This document shows, in pieces, positions 1 through 8,176 of a stretch of DNA of 64,000 nucleotides. Where the stretch lies: positions 124,001-188,000 of the forward strand of contig CAKZZD010000009.1 of NCBI GenBank assembly GCA_937886715.1, in the 5' to 3' direction. The first letter of the stretch is position 1. Each line of letters opens with the position of its first letter. A program made the position numbers and the translations under genes. Origin of the DNA: an uncultured Bacteroidales bacterium. GTDB lineage: Bacteria > Bacteroidota > Bacteroidia > Bacteroidales > P3. The notes under the pieces were generated by a model, which saw nothing but the letters and a program-made list of their open reading frames with translations, was not told the DNA's origin and ran no database searches.

Positions 1-2105
1 TAGTCGTCGGGGCGCATCTCGTACCACGAGTTGACGATGCCGGCTGCCTTCTTGGGCTGGTTCTGCATGTTGCAGCGCACCAGGCGCGCCAGCTTGTTGA
101 TGTCGGTGATGTAGGAGGCTTGCTGCGAGTTGACGATGCCCTGATACTGGAGGTAGGCCTTCTTCATTTCTTCGAAGAATCCGGCCTCGTCGTCGCTCAG
201 CTCCACGTTGACGCCTTGTATGTATTTGGTGAAGCGTGCCGGCTTGAAGGCAGCCTCGCCCTTGTATATGCTCTGTCGTTTCGAACTGACCGACAGCACT
301 TCGCCTTCGAATATCTCGATGCCGTCGCTGTTCACCACCCGCATTCCGCGCTCGTCGTCGACGATGTTCACGCCGAAGCTGTGCAGGTCCATGAAAGCCG
401 GTATACCGTAGCCGCGGCAGGCCGTGACCACATGTATGGCAGCGGGCATCATGCTCAATATGGCATCCACCTCGTTGAGGGTGATGGTGTCCTCGGGCAC
501 AAAATGCTCCTGGCACAGGCACACGTTCTCGCCCTTGCTTTTCAGCTCGCGGGCTTTGCCGATGGTGAAGCACAGCCGCGCCGAGATGGCGGTGCGGGGC
601 AGCACGCTGAGGCCATGGGCAAAAAACTGCAGGTGCGACAGCGACTTGTCGTCGATCGATGCCGACACAATCTGCCTGAGGTGGTAGGGCTTGATGAGGT
701 CGGTGACGTTGGCGTTGTCCACCAGCCCTTCGTTCTTCAGATCGATGGCCGATATCAGGGCGGCCCTGCCGGTCATCTCCGATGCGTTGAGCTGCAGCAC
801 CGAAAAGAGGCTCACCTCGTTGGGACGTGTCTCGACGGCGAATTCGATCGTCACCGGCGTCTTGTATCGTGCCTCGAGTTTCTTCAGCAGGGGGTCGAAG
901 TGGTAGACGGCAGGGAAGGCTCCGCGGATCTCGTTACGGTTGATATAGGCCAGGTCGTCGGTGGTGACATCGCCCGTCATGATCTCTTCGCCGAAGATGT
1001 TGCGATAACTCTCGATCTGCTTGCCGACGCCGGTGCGCGAATGGCGGCTGTAGAGCACGCCGGGATAACTGGCGTTGTTGCCGATGGTCCACACCATGCG
1101 CTGCAAGATCAGGCTGGGGTAGGCCTGCTTGCCCTGCATGAAGGTGAGTATCAGGTCCGAATTCTCCAGATAGAAATTGCGCACATGCTGCGTCAGGCGA
1201 AGCGCCTGATAGTGTGCGTCGCTCAGCAGGCGCGATTCGCCGGCCAGCGTGATTTTCTTCTCCAGCTCCTCGATGCGTGCGCATTGGTCCTTAATGCTCA
1301 GCTTGATGTCCGACGACTGGTAGCGGTGCTCAATGTCGAGCATCTCGGCAATGGTGTGAAGCGTGCTCAGATACACGCGGTTGGCCATCGTGATGTCATA
1401 CATGTCGCTCAAGGCGGTGTAGGCTGTGCGCGTCACACCGATGTTGAGCAGCGTCGGCATCAGCCCCGGTATGTATTGCGGCATGGCGCAACGGATGGCG
1501 AACACCAGGGGGTTGTGGCTGTCGCCGAGGCGGCAGTTGGTCATGATCTCCAGATTGCTGATGGCCATCTCCAGCAGGTCGGGCAGGCGCTCTGGCTGGT
1601 TGAACGACTTGGCCGTCAGGATGCAAAAGTCGGGCACCGGATAGCAGTTCTGCGTCAGTTCCATCAGCATGCGGCCTTTGTAGCTGATGCCCTCGTCGGT
1701 GAAATCGCCGTGCGACAGGGTGGTGATCAGCTCGTCGCATTCGGCCAGGGGGTTCTCGCCGACAAACTGGCAGCAGGTGTTGCGGAATTCCTGCCGCATC
1801 TGCTCCAGTTCCTCGCTGGCGCCGTTGCGCTCTTCGTCGAGCAGCAGCTCCAGGTAGTGGCGGCGGGCCTCGTCGCGTTTTTTCAGCAGGCAATACATGT
1901 CGTACCACCGCGGAGGAAACTCGTGCTGCGTGTCGCGGCTCTCGCCTTCGAGGCTGTAGATCACTGTGCCGGGCTTGTTGCCCTCAAGCTGGTTTTCGGG
2001 GTCTTCGCTGTCATGGTTGAATATCTGTCGTCCTTCGTGGGCATACAGGTTCACCATGAAAAAATTGGGATAGCTCGCCCTGATTCTGAAGCGCGATACT
2101 TTCAT
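1..2105 (-). CDS. PEP/pyruvate-binding (PPDK-like) protein, 3' end outside window
   Basis: About 701 codons are readable from an ATG at 2105 to the left edge, where only the bases TA of the next codon are visible, so the gene may stop right there or run on. I recognise a divergent pyruvate-phosphate-dikinase-like protein: a nucleotide/pyruvate-binding type segment near residues 350-380 (TGVGKQIESYRNIFGEE), and a mobile-domain-like segment (AAIHVVTACRGYGIPAF) in which a histidine sits where PPDK/PEP synthase carry the phosphohistidine. In PPDK this family moves phosphate between ATP, PEP and pyruvate; whether this member is an active dikinase is inference. It is the last visible gene of a minus-strand set (ruvX, def, TPR lipoprotein), 31 nt after the lipoprotein stop. 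The long N-terminal region has no motif I recognise. Confidence 0.68.
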   Translation of the reverse strand, partial: MKVSRFRIRASYPNFFMVNLYAHEGRQIFNHDSEDPENQLEGNKPGTVIYSLEGESRDTQHEFPPRWYDMYCLLKKRDEARRHYLELLLDEERNGASEELEQMRQEFRNTCCQFVGENPLAECDELITTLSHGDFTDEGISYKGRMLMELTQNCYPVPDFCILTAKSFNQPERLPDLLEMAISNLEIMTNCRLGDSHNPLVFAIRCAMPQYIPGLMPTLLNIGVTRTAYTALSDMYDITMANRVYLSTLHTIAEMLDIEHRYQSSDIKLSIKDQCARIEELEKKITLAGESRLLSDAHYQALRLTQHVRNFYLENSDLILTFMQGKQAYPSLILQRMVWTIGNNASYPGVLYSRHSRTGVGKQIESYRNIFGEEIMTGDVTTDDLAYINRNEIRGAFPAVYHFDPLLKKLEARYKTPVTIEFAVETRPNEVSLFSVLQLNASEMTGRAALISAIDLKNEGLVDNANVTDLIKPYHLRQIVSASIDDKSLSHLQFFAHGLSVLPRTAISARLCFTIGKARELKSKGENVCLCQEHFVPEDTITLNEVDAILSMMPAAIHVVTACRGYGIPAFMDLHSFGVNIVDDERGMRVVNSDGIEIFEGEVLSVSSKRQSIYKGEAAFKPARFTKYIQGVNVELSDDEAGFFEEMKKAYLQYQGIVNSQQASYITDINKLARLVRCNMQNQPKKAAGIVNSWYEMRPDD

Positions 2106-2136
2106 GGCTGCGATTTGTGGGGGGTATGGGTTCAGC

Positions 2137-2664
2137 TCACTGCTGCGCCGTCAGGTTGGTGTCGGTGGCAGTGGCGATGATGGCTTCAAACATCTCCTCG
2201 GGCGACAGTCCGATGTAGGGCAGCATCTTCTTCATGTCGGCTGCCAGATAGTGGTCGGGATAGGTCTCCACAAACTCGGTGTAGGCCTCGCGGGCCATGT
2301 CGTACTGGCCGCCGATCTCGTAGGCATAGCCCTTCATGAACTGGCAACCGGCCAGGTCGCCATAGTCGGGATAGAGGGCGATGATGCTGTCGAGCACATC
2401 CACGGCCTGTTCGGTCTTGCCGATATTGATGCTGATGTCGGCAATGCGGCTTATGTACACCGGTGCCAGACTATCGTTCGGAAAATGGTTCACAAACTGG
2501 CGGTAGAGCGCTATCATCTCGTGGGGCTTGGTGTCGTCGGCAGCCATGTCGACCATCGACATTTCGCGTTCGCAGTCTTCGATTTTCTGCACCAGTTCGC
2601 TGCGATTGGGACCACAGGCCACAAGCATCGTCAGAACGGCCAGACAGCATAGGATTCGTTTCAT
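2137..2664 (-). CDS. TPR-like lipoprotein
   Basis: 175 residues. The N-terminus is a lipoprotein signal with lipobox LVAC and lipidation Cys at residue 17, so the protein should be membrane anchored, probably facing the periplasm. Residues about 70-160 form helix-turn-helix pairs that look like tetratricopeptide repeats (IGKTEQAVDVLDSIIALYP; GGQYDMAREAYTEFVETYP), resembling YbgF/BamD-type scaffolds. It lies 22 nt after def and 31 nt before the PPDK-like gene in the same direction, so it is probably co-transcribed with them. TPR lipoproteins are usually protein-protein adaptors; no specific partner can be named here. Confidence 0.8.
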   Translation of the reverse strand: MKRILCCLAVLTMLVACGPNRSELVQKIEDCEREMSMVDMAADDTKPHEMIALYRQFVNHFPNDSLAPVYISRIADISINIGKTEQAVDVLDSIIALYPDYGDLAGCQFMKGYAYEIGGQYDMAREAYTEFVETYPDHYLAADMKKMLPYIGLSPEEMFEAIIATATDTNLTAQQ

Positions 2665-2686
2665 AATGGCGTCGGTATTGATTGTT

Positions 2687-3247
2687 TTATTTGTTCATTT
2701 TCATGCGGTAGCGTGTGCGCACCTTGCCCGAGGCTATGTCGTTCAGGCGGCGGCGCAGCATCGTGCGGCGCAGGTTGCTCAGCCGGTCGGTGAACACCTT
2801 GCCGTCAAGGTGGTCCACCTCGTGCTGCACCACGCGGGCATACAGTCCCTGGGCCACATCGGTATGCTCCACCCAGTCGGCATCGTAATATTTCACCACC
2901 ACCGATTCGGGCCGCAGCACATCCTCGTGGATGTCGGGCACGCTGAGGCACCCCTCGTTGAAGAATTTCTTCTCGCCTCGGTATTCCAGTATCTCGGGGT
3001 TCACCAGCACATGCTCCTCGCTTGCGTCGCCATAGGTGTCGGTCTTCTCGTCGTAGGGGCGGAATCCGATCACCACCACGCGGATCGAAAGGTCCACCTG
3101 CGGTGCGGCCAGACCCACTCCGTCGGCGGCATACATCGTCTCAAACATGTTCGCCACCAGCTCTTTCAGGTTGGGATAGTCTTTGTCAATGGGTTGTGCC
3201 GTTTTGCGCAGCGTGGGGTGGCCGTAGCCGATAATGGGTAATATCAT
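2687..3247 (-). CDS. def: Peptide deformylase
   Basis: 186 residues, usual length. All three deformylase motifs are present: GVGLAAPQ (residues 43-50), EGCLS (98-102, metal-ligand Cys) and QHEVDHL (141-147, two metal-ligand His and the catalytic Glu). The enzyme removes the formyl group from the initiator Met of nascent proteins in the cytoplasm. It starts 9 nt after the ruvX stop, so the two are very likely one transcript, a common neighbourhood in Bacteroidales. No key residue is missing. Confidence 0.97.
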   Translation of the reverse strand: MILPIIGYGHPTLRKTAQPIDKDYPNLKELVANMFETMYAADGVGLAAPQVDLSIRVVVIGFRPYDEKTDTYGDASEEHVLVNPEILEYRGEKKFFNEGCLSVPDIHEDVLRPESVVVKYYDADWVEHTDVAQGLYARVVQHEVDHLDGKVFTDRLSNLRRTMLRRRLNDIASGKVRTRYRMKMNK

Positions 3248-3256
3248 TTCTCTTGT

Positions 3257-3670
3257 CTATTTTCTGGTGTTCATATACGATTGCAGCATGATCGTGGCGG
3301 CAATGCGGTCCACCATGCCCTTGTCGCGGCGCTGCTTCTTGCGCATCCCGCTGTCGATCATGGTCTGGAACGCCATCTTCGACGTGAAGCGCTCGTCCAC
3401 ACGCGCCACCTCCTTGTCGGGATAGCGCTTGCGCAGCTCCGCCACGAAAGGCTCGATCAGCATCATCGACTCCGAAGGCGTGTTGTCCATCCGGCGCGCG
3501 TCGCCCACCACAAACACATCCACCTCCTCGCGCGTGCAATAGTCCTTCAGGTAGTCGAACAGGGTAGGGGTGTCCACCGTCGCCAGGGCAGTGGCTATGA
3601 TGCGCATCGGGTCGGTCACCGCCAGACCCGTGCGCTTCACCCCATAGTCTATCGCCATGATGCGTCCCAT
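3257..3670 (-). CDS. ruvX: RuvX/YqgF-type RNase H-fold nuclease
   Basis: 137 residues, typical size. The RNase H-like start MAIDYGVKRTGLAVTDP carries the first catalytic Asp, and VDERFTSKMA matches the conserved DERxTS motif. The family is annotated as putative pre-16S rRNA nuclease or Holliday-junction resolvase homologue. It is the promoter-proximal protein gene of the minus-strand set, downstream of the tRNA gene at 3752-3825; the spacer between them holds a 12-bp inverted repeat. The start could also be the internal Met at residue 5, since both precede the catalytic motif. Confidence 0.93.
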   Translation of the reverse strand: MGRIMAIDYGVKRTGLAVTDPMRIIATALATVDTPTLFDYLKDYCTREEVDVFVVGDARRMDNTPSESMMLIEPFVAELRKRYPDKEVARVDERFTSKMAFQTMIDSGMRKKQRRDKGMVDRIAATIMLQSYMNTRK

Positions 3671-3687
3671 ATCTCTCTAAAACTGAA

Positions 3688-3746
3688 AATTGAAAATTGA
3701 AAGTCAGAAACCATGCGATCCGATTTCCAAATTCCAATTTTCAATT
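3688..3746. repeat. 12-bp inverted repeat between tRNA and ruvX
   Basis: AATTGAAAATTG at 3688-3699 is the exact reverse complement of CAATTTTCAATT at 3735-3746, with a 35-nt spacer. It lies in the spacer between the tRNA and ruvX on the minus strand. It may fold in the transcript as a processing or weak termination structure; the stem is AT-rich, so stability is uncertain. Confidence 0.5.
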
Positions 3747-3751
3747 CCCTG

Positions 3752-3825
3752 TGGCCCCTCTCGGGTTCGAACCAAGGACCCGCTGATTATGAGTCAGCTG
3801 CTCTAACCAACTGAGCTAAGGGGCC
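3752..3825 (-). tRNA. tRNA with CAU anticodon (probably tRNA-Ile2, alternatively elongator Met)
   Basis: A 74-nt cloverleaf: acceptor GGCCCCT pairs with AGGGGCC, D-arm TAGCTCAGTTGGTTAGAGC, anticodon arm CTGA-CTCATAA-TCAG giving anticodon CAT, and T-arm with GGTTCGAACC. CCA is not encoded. The acceptor stem GGCCCCU with C4-G69 and C5-G68 resembles the E. coli lysidine-modified tRNA-Ile2 rather than elongator tRNA-Met, which favours decoding of AUA by TilS-modified tRNA. This assignment comes from memory of those sequences and is not certain. Confidence 0.93.
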
Positions 3826-3934
3826 GGATTTCACTCATTTCCGATGGTGTCTGTCGCTCGTGAAATCGGCTGCAAAATTACTACATTTTTTCGACATGCA
3901 AAAAATTTTTTTTCGCCCATCCGCAAATTATTCT

Positions 3935-3942
3935 TATCTTTG
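3935..3942 (+). promoter_or_regulatory. Bacteroidota -7 promoter element for ilvE
   Basis: TATCTTTG matches the Bacteroidota -7 consensus TAnnTTTG, 45 nt upstream of the ilvE ATG. No clear -33 TTTG is visible, so the call rests on the -7 box and position. Confidence 0.5.
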
Positions 3943-3987
3943 CTGCAATTCAAAAACAATAAACCAACAATCAAAAATCTAATAATC

Positions 3988-5001
3988 ATGAATATAGATT
4001 GGCAAAACCTTCCGTTTGGTTACGTAAAAACGGACTACAACGTGCGCTGCTACTTCCGCAACGGACAGTGGGGTGAAATCGAAGTCTCCAGCTCCGAGCA
4101 CATCGAAATGCACATGGCTGCCTCCAGCCTCCACTATGGCCAGGAAGCCTTCGAAGGCCTGAAAGCCTACCGCTGCAAAGACGGCAAGATCCGTATCTTC
4201 CGCCCCGAAGCCAATGCCGAGCGTCTGCAGAGCACCTGCCGCGGCATCATGATGCCCGAGCTCCCTACCGAGAAATTCGTCGAGATGTGCAAGAAGGTCA
4301 TCAAGATGAACGAGCGCTTCATCCCGCCCTACGGCACCGGCGCCTCGCTCTACCTGCGCCCCCTGCTCATCGGCACCGGCATCACCGTCGGAGTGAAACC
4401 CGCCGACGAGTACCTCTTCCTCATCTTCGTCACCCCCGTCGGACCCTACTTCAAAGGCGGCTTCAAGGCCAACCCCTATGTCATCACCCGCAAGTACGAC
4501 CGCTCCGCCCCCCTCGGCACCGGCATCTACAAAGTCGGTGGCAACTATGCCGCTTCCCTCAAGGCCCACGTCGAAGCCTGCCACGGCGGTCAGTACGCCT
4601 GTGAGTTCTACCTCGACGCCAAGGAGAAGAAATATGTCGACGAGGCCGGCGCTGCCAACTTCTTCGGCATCAAGGACGGCGCCTACATCACCCCGAAGAG
4701 CACGTCCATCCTGCCCTCCATCACCAACAAGAGCCTCATGCAGCTCGCCGAGGATATGGGCATGAAAGTCGAACGTCGCCCCATCGACGTCGAAGAGCTC
4801 AGCACCTTCCAGGAAGCCGGCGCTTGCGGCACCGCCGCCGTCATCAGCCCCATCGAGCGCCTTGACGACCCCGAGACCGGCAAGAGCTACGTCTTCGGCA
4901 AAGAGCCCGGCCCCTACAGCACCAAGCTCTACCACGCCCTCCGCGCCATCCAGCTCGGCGAGGCCGAGGATGTCCACGGTTGGAACACCATCATGGACTG
5001 A
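3988..5001 (+). CDS. ilvE: Branched-chain amino acid aminotransferase
   Basis: 337 residues from the ATG at 3988 (MNIDWQNLPFGYVKTDYNV). The frame is open further upstream, but that stretch covers the promoter-like region and has no homology, so I reject it. It is a fold-type IV PLP enzyme of the eukaryote-like BCAT group: SSLHYGQEAFEGLKAYR near the start, Schiff-base lysine about K182 in GIYKVGGNYAAS, and EAGACGTAAVISPI near the C-terminus. It transfers the amino group between glutamate and the 2-oxo acids of Leu, Ile and Val in the cytoplasm. It is a single gene, with its own -7 promoter box and a strong terminator. Codons strongly favour C-ending forms, consistent with high expression. Confidence 0.96.
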   Translation: MNIDWQNLPFGYVKTDYNVRCYFRNGQWGEIEVSSSEHIEMHMAASSLHYGQEAFEGLKAYRCKDGKIRIFRPEANAERLQSTCRGIMMPELPTEKFVEMCKKVIKMNERFIPPYGTGASLYLRPLLIGTGITVGVKPADEYLFLIFVTPVGPYFKGGFKANPYVITRKYDRSAPLGTGIYKVGGNYAASLKAHVEACHGGQYACEFYLDAKEKKYVDEAGAANFFGIKDGAYITPKSTSILPSITNKSLMQLAEDMGMKVERRPIDVEELSTFQEAGACGTAAVISPIERLDDPETGKSYVFGKEPGPYSTKLYHALRAIQLGEAEDVHGWNTIMD

Positions 5002-5028
5002 TCCGTTGACAATCCGACATACGATTCG

Positions 5029-5056
5029 AAAGCCGCTCACCAGAGCGGCTTTTTTT
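5029..5056 (+). terminator. Intrinsic terminator of ilvE
   Basis: Perfect 10-bp stem AAAGCCGCTC / GAGCGGCTTT with loop ACCA, followed by a run of T, 28 nt after the ilvE stop. Confidence 0.92.
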
Positions 5057-5070
5057 TGCCCGCCTCTAAC

Positions 5071-5146
5071 GTCCTCTGCACCATATCCCCTCCAACTGAT
5101 GTCCGACTGTTGTCCGAAAAATTTTCGGACAACAGTCGGACATCAG
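5071..5146. repeat. Family A hairpin repeat, copy 1 (with flank)
   Basis: A 25-bp perfect inverted repeat spans 5096-5146. Each arm is two tandem 11-mers: CTGATGTCCGA (5096-5106) and CTGTTGTCCGA (5107-5117), answered by TCGGACAACAG (5125-5135) and TCGGACATCAG (5136-5146). The left flank 5071-5102 is identical to 43669-43700. Related hairpins are at 13608-13658 and 59736-59794. In this copy the A of the GTACG type is C in both arms, so pairing is kept. There is no T-run after it, so it is not a standard terminator. Confidence 0.9.
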
Positions 5147-5315
5147 ACATGCAACAGCCGCACAAGGGTTGGCCGGCAGCACCTGCCGATCTCCACACCG
5201 AGGCATAAAAGTGCTGCCGCATCGGGTTGCCGGGCTTTGGAATTAGCCTATTATTCTGAGTTTCAGTTTGTGGCGTGTGATAATTTTGTCGCGGCAGGAT
5301 TTTTTTTGTGTGGTG
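5147..5315. other. Non-coding leader shared with locus B
   Basis: I see no gene here. The stretch from the hairpin to the promoter can be aligned by eye, with gaps, to 43701-43879 (shared pieces such as GGCATAAA and GATTTTTTTTTGTGT). It is therefore part of the segmental duplication between loci A and B. Confidence 0.6.
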
Positions 5316-5347
5316 CTTGCATTTTTCGATTTTATTATGTAGTTTTG
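5316..5347 (+). promoter_or_regulatory. Promoter of accessory locus A
   Basis: CTTG (5316-5319), a 20-nt spacer, then TAGTTTTG (5340-5347), matching the Bacteroidota -33/-7 arrangement. The same promoter with the same spacing occurs at 43880-43911 in locus B, which supports function. Confidence 0.7.
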
Positions 5348-5376
5348 CAGATGGAATATAAAACAAAAAGTAGCGT

Positions 5377-6756
5377 ATGAAAAAAGTAATTCTATTGATT
5401 TTTATGATGTTTGGCATCGGGGCGACAAGTGTCGGCCAAGTGTCGGTTGTGGCATCGGGGACGTCTGCTATAGGTGATTCCTATCGCCAGACGATCATTC
5501 GGGAGCGAAGTCCATCGGAGGTGATCACATGCGAGGTCGGGGAAACCGTGACCTCATTCTCGTGCGAAACACTTTCCCCTACTTACAGTCAGACCGTGGC
5601 GATTTCCGCCATAGTTGTCCGTGATTTCAGGGTGTGGAACGACATGGTGGTGTTTTGCGGACAAGAGGTTGTTTCAAAAAGGGGGATAGTCGGATATTTC
5701 CCATGCTCGGAATTTGATGTCACACCGCCACCTCCTTTTCAATACACATATTTCCATGTCGGTGCGGCCGCAGGGCACTATCTGAGGGACATCCAACGTC
5801 TGGAGGTGTACACGTCGCCGAGTGGAGTGCCCCACATAGTGGCTTTCGGATACGACTCCATCAACCTTGGGGGAGGATACCTGCAGCAGTACCTGATCGA
5901 CTGCAAGGATTTCATGGCAGGATTTTCGACAGGCAACCTTCACTATGAGCTGATGGCGCTGAACAGGACAGCCACGCCCGGGATCGAACAGCCCAGCGAC
6001 CTGTGTTACACAGGGAAGTATGTGGTTGTGGCGGGGTATCTTGGAGGGGTGATGCAGCATGGCCTGACGCTGCGGCGCTGCGATCCTGATGTACCGCTTC
6101 ATGGCGATGGGGAAGCGTTGTTCTACAGCATAGAGACCGACACCCTAGTGGGATATCCCGAGATAAGGATATCCGCCATTGGCGAAGAGACTGTGGCCGT
6201 GGCCTATCGAGGCAGGCTGGTGTCGCCGGCGGGGGTGGACTATTCGAGGTTGCGTGTGTTAGATGTGGGGGTGATGGCCAATGCGGGGTCGCAGCAATGG
6301 ATGCCGGGAGGCAAGGTGTATATGCATGAGCTGATATACATGGCTGTCGACAATTCGATAGTGCTGCTCGACGACGCATTGGTGGGCGATGTGTATTCCA
6401 GTGCGTTTCGATACCTTGACCCGTACGCCACAGTTTCGTATCCGAGCACCTACCTGTACGACCCAGACCATTGCTACAGCAGCCTGACGAGGCTTGGCTC
6501 GCAGCATTTTGTGGGTTCTGGCAGCCTGCACTGGCTGTATCGCGACAAGATGGCGCCGCTGCCGGCGTACAACAGCTACCCGACGACACCGACCTATTGT
6601 CCGGCAAACGGCCAGCAGAAGGTTGAGATGGTTAAGAAAGTGGTAGTGTACAAATACACCCCGCCGCTGTATTTGTACAATCATATTGAGATGCAAAGAC
6701 CAGGTGGCGGTACCATTATACACCCGACTATCATACCCAATTGCATATCAAATTAA
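5377..6756 (+). CDS. Secreted protein of unknown function
   Basis: 459 residues. The N-terminus (MKKVILLIFMMFGIGATSVGQ) is a Sec signal peptide. The rest is rich in Tyr, Val and Gly with beta-strand-like periodicity, and I recognise no catalytic motif. The pattern of short repeated blades (IVAFGYDSINLGGG, KYVVVAGYLGG, ETVAVAYRGRL) could suggest a beta-propeller-like surface protein; this is inference. No T9SS sorting domain is visible at its end (PTIIPNCISN). It is 20 nt upstream of a T9SS-sorted protein gene and likely in one operon, behind the promoter at 5316-5347. A remnant keeping only its first and last codons survives at 43942-44046 in locus B. Confidence 0.75.
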   Translation: MKKVILLIFMMFGIGATSVGQVSVVASGTSAIGDSYRQTIIRERSPSEVITCEVGETVTSFSCETLSPTYSQTVAISAIVVRDFRVWNDMVVFCGQEVVSKRGIVGYFPCSEFDVTPPPPFQYTYFHVGAAAGHYLRDIQRLEVYTSPSGVPHIVAFGYDSINLGGGYLQQYLIDCKDFMAGFSTGNLHYELMALNRTATPGIEQPSDLCYTGKYVVVAGYLGGVMQHGLTLRRCDPDVPLHGDGEALFYSIETDTLVGYPEIRISAIGEETVAVAYRGRLVSPAGVDYSRLRVLDVGVMANAGSQQWMPGGKVYMHELIYMAVDNSIVLLDDALVGDVYSSAFRYLDPYATVSYPSTYLYDPDHCYSSLTRLGSQHFVGSGSLHWLYRDKMAPLPAYNSYPTTPTYCPANGQQKVEMVKKVVVYKYTPPLYLYNHIEMQRPGGGTIIHPTIIPNCISN

Positions 6757-6776
6757 TCTGACAAAAACAATAAGTC

Positions 6777-8105
6777 ATGAAACGTTACGGCAAAACAATA
6801 ATACTCGTGGCACTGATGGCGCTGCCTGTCAATATGATGCGTGCACAAGACACGATTGTGGAGTGGCCATCGGCATACTATCTGTTTGAAGAACCAAACG
6901 GTTCCCCTTTGGACTGTTGGTTGATATATTACCGACTACTCAACGTTAATAACGAAAGTTTTAGCGACTCCGTGAATTATAGCGTTATGGATTTTAGGCG
7001 GAAATACATTATTCAAGATACGATGCTGGTGTATGGCATAGCCTGGATAGGTACTCCTTATGATCCGGACGAGTGGAACATATCGACTCATCACTGGTAT
7101 TATGATTATCGTGCTTCTTGTAGGTCTGGTTGGGTAAAAAGGCGGCTTCAGGACTACGTCCTCACGCTGGAGCTTCGCCAGCAGGATGGCAGCATACAGC
7201 CTGTCGACACAGCCCGGTTCTATGGCGACAGCAGCTATTATAAAAATGTTAGTGACGGGGACAGTACTGTGGTTCCCTTCTATGAGTATTATTTTGACGC
7301 ACCGCATACTCTGGCAGACACATTCTATGTCAGGTTTTCGATGGAAGATGAATCTTTCCGGAATTGTCCAGACGAACTGGCCTATGATTTCATAGTTTTC
7401 ATATTAAACTCAAGCGATTATCCTTCAACAGAAGTAATCCGACAAAATCACCTTTCTGCAATTCCTTCAATTCAAGATCAAGAATTGCGATTTGAATTGC
7501 CAGATGGCGTCGGCCTGATACCCATCCTGCATGCCGACCGGCCGTATTGCAGTCCGGTGGGCGGATTGCGGCTGGAAGAGAGAGGGGAGGACTGGGCGCG
7601 GTTTGTGTGGGACGATGCCGGCGACAGTGTGGAGTACCAGCTGGTGTTCGGACACGACCACACGCATCCCGTCAACCTGTACGACACGGCGTACACGATC
7701 AGCGGGCTTGACAGCGGCCGCTACTACGATGTTCGCTTGCGGAGGGTGTGCCACCACGACTGTCCGTACCATACGGACACGGTGGTGTACAGCGCATACA
7801 GTGCTGCGTTGAGGTTCTGGGTAGGGAGCACGGATCCGGCGAACATGGGCGTGGAGGCAGCGGAAGCCGACGGGATGGGGATGACGGTGTACCCGAATCC
7901 GAGCAGCGGAGTGGTGACGATAGGGGTGGAGCATCCGGAGGGTACATCGCTGGAGGTGCGCGACGCGGTGGGCCGGACGGTGGTGCGGATGGAGCGGATT
8001 GGGCGTGAGACTCGTCTGGACCTGTCGCTGCTGCCGCGCGGCGTGTACACGGTGACGCTTGACTCGCCCGGCGGCAACGCCACCCGACGGCTGGTGCTGC
8101 AATGA
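6777..8105 (+). CDS. T9SS-sorted secreted protein, intact family member
   Basis: 442 residues. Signal peptide 1-23 (cut before QDTI). N-terminal region about 24-245 has no recognised fold. A fibronectin-III-like module follows, about 255-350 (VGGLRLEERGEDWARFVW, then YTISGLDSGRYYDVRLRRV). The C-terminal 75 residues are a T9SS type A sorting domain: VYPNPSSGVVTI, then LEVRDAVGRTV, ending LPRGVYTVTLDSPGG and RRLVLQ. Such proteins are exported by Sec, cross the outer membrane by T9SS, and are attached to the surface or released. Two paralogues at 44067-45367 and 45418-46652 share a nearly identical C-terminal part but have diverged N-termini, and both carry a frameshift in the sorting domain. 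This is the only intact copy in the window. Confidence 0.85.
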   Translation: MKRYGKTIILVALMALPVNMMRAQDTIVEWPSAYYLFEEPNGSPLDCWLIYYRLLNVNNESFSDSVNYSVMDFRRKYIIQDTMLVYGIAWIGTPYDPDEWNISTHHWYYDYRASCRSGWVKRRLQDYVLTLELRQQDGSIQPVDTARFYGDSSYYKNVSDGDSTVVPFYEYYFDAPHTLADTFYVRFSMEDESFRNCPDELAYDFIVFILNSSDYPSTEVIRQNHLSAIPSIQDQELRFELPDGVGLIPILHADRPYCSPVGGLRLEERGEDWARFVWDDAGDSVEYQLVFGHDHTHPVNLYDTAYTISGLDSGRYYDVRLRRVCHHDCPYHTDTVVYSAYSAALRFWVGSTDPANMGVEAAEADGMGMTVYPNPSSGVVTIGVEHPEGTSLEVRDAVGRTVVRMERIGRETRLDLSLLPRGVYTVTLDSPGGNATRRLVLQ

Positions 8106-8118
8106 ACAGACAAAAATA

Positions 8119-8152
8119 AGGCGGCGGAATTTCATGCGAAATTCCGCCGCCT
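8119..8152. terminator. Bidirectional terminator between locus A and gcvH
   Basis: A perfect 15-bp stem AGGCGGCGGAATTTC (8119-8133) with 4-nt loop and its complement (8138-8152) lies between convergent genes. T-rich sequence is modest on both sides, but position and stem strength fit termination for both strands. Confidence 0.8.
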
Positions 8153-8176
8153 CAATCAATCTTTTCGCCTTATACT

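Noticed and set aside
120..2180. 686-codon plus-strand open frame
   Set aside because: It is antisense to the PPDK-like gene, whose minus-strand product has recognisable motifs and an open frame to the edge; the plus-strand translation has no family resemblance.
3844..3987. 48-codon upstream extension of ilvE
   Set aside because: It contains the -7 promoter box and low-complexity sequence; BCAT homology starts at 3988.
5096..5146. Family A hairpin as a rho-independent terminator
   Set aside because: A better terminator with a T-run lies at 5029-5056, and the hairpin has no T-run on either side.
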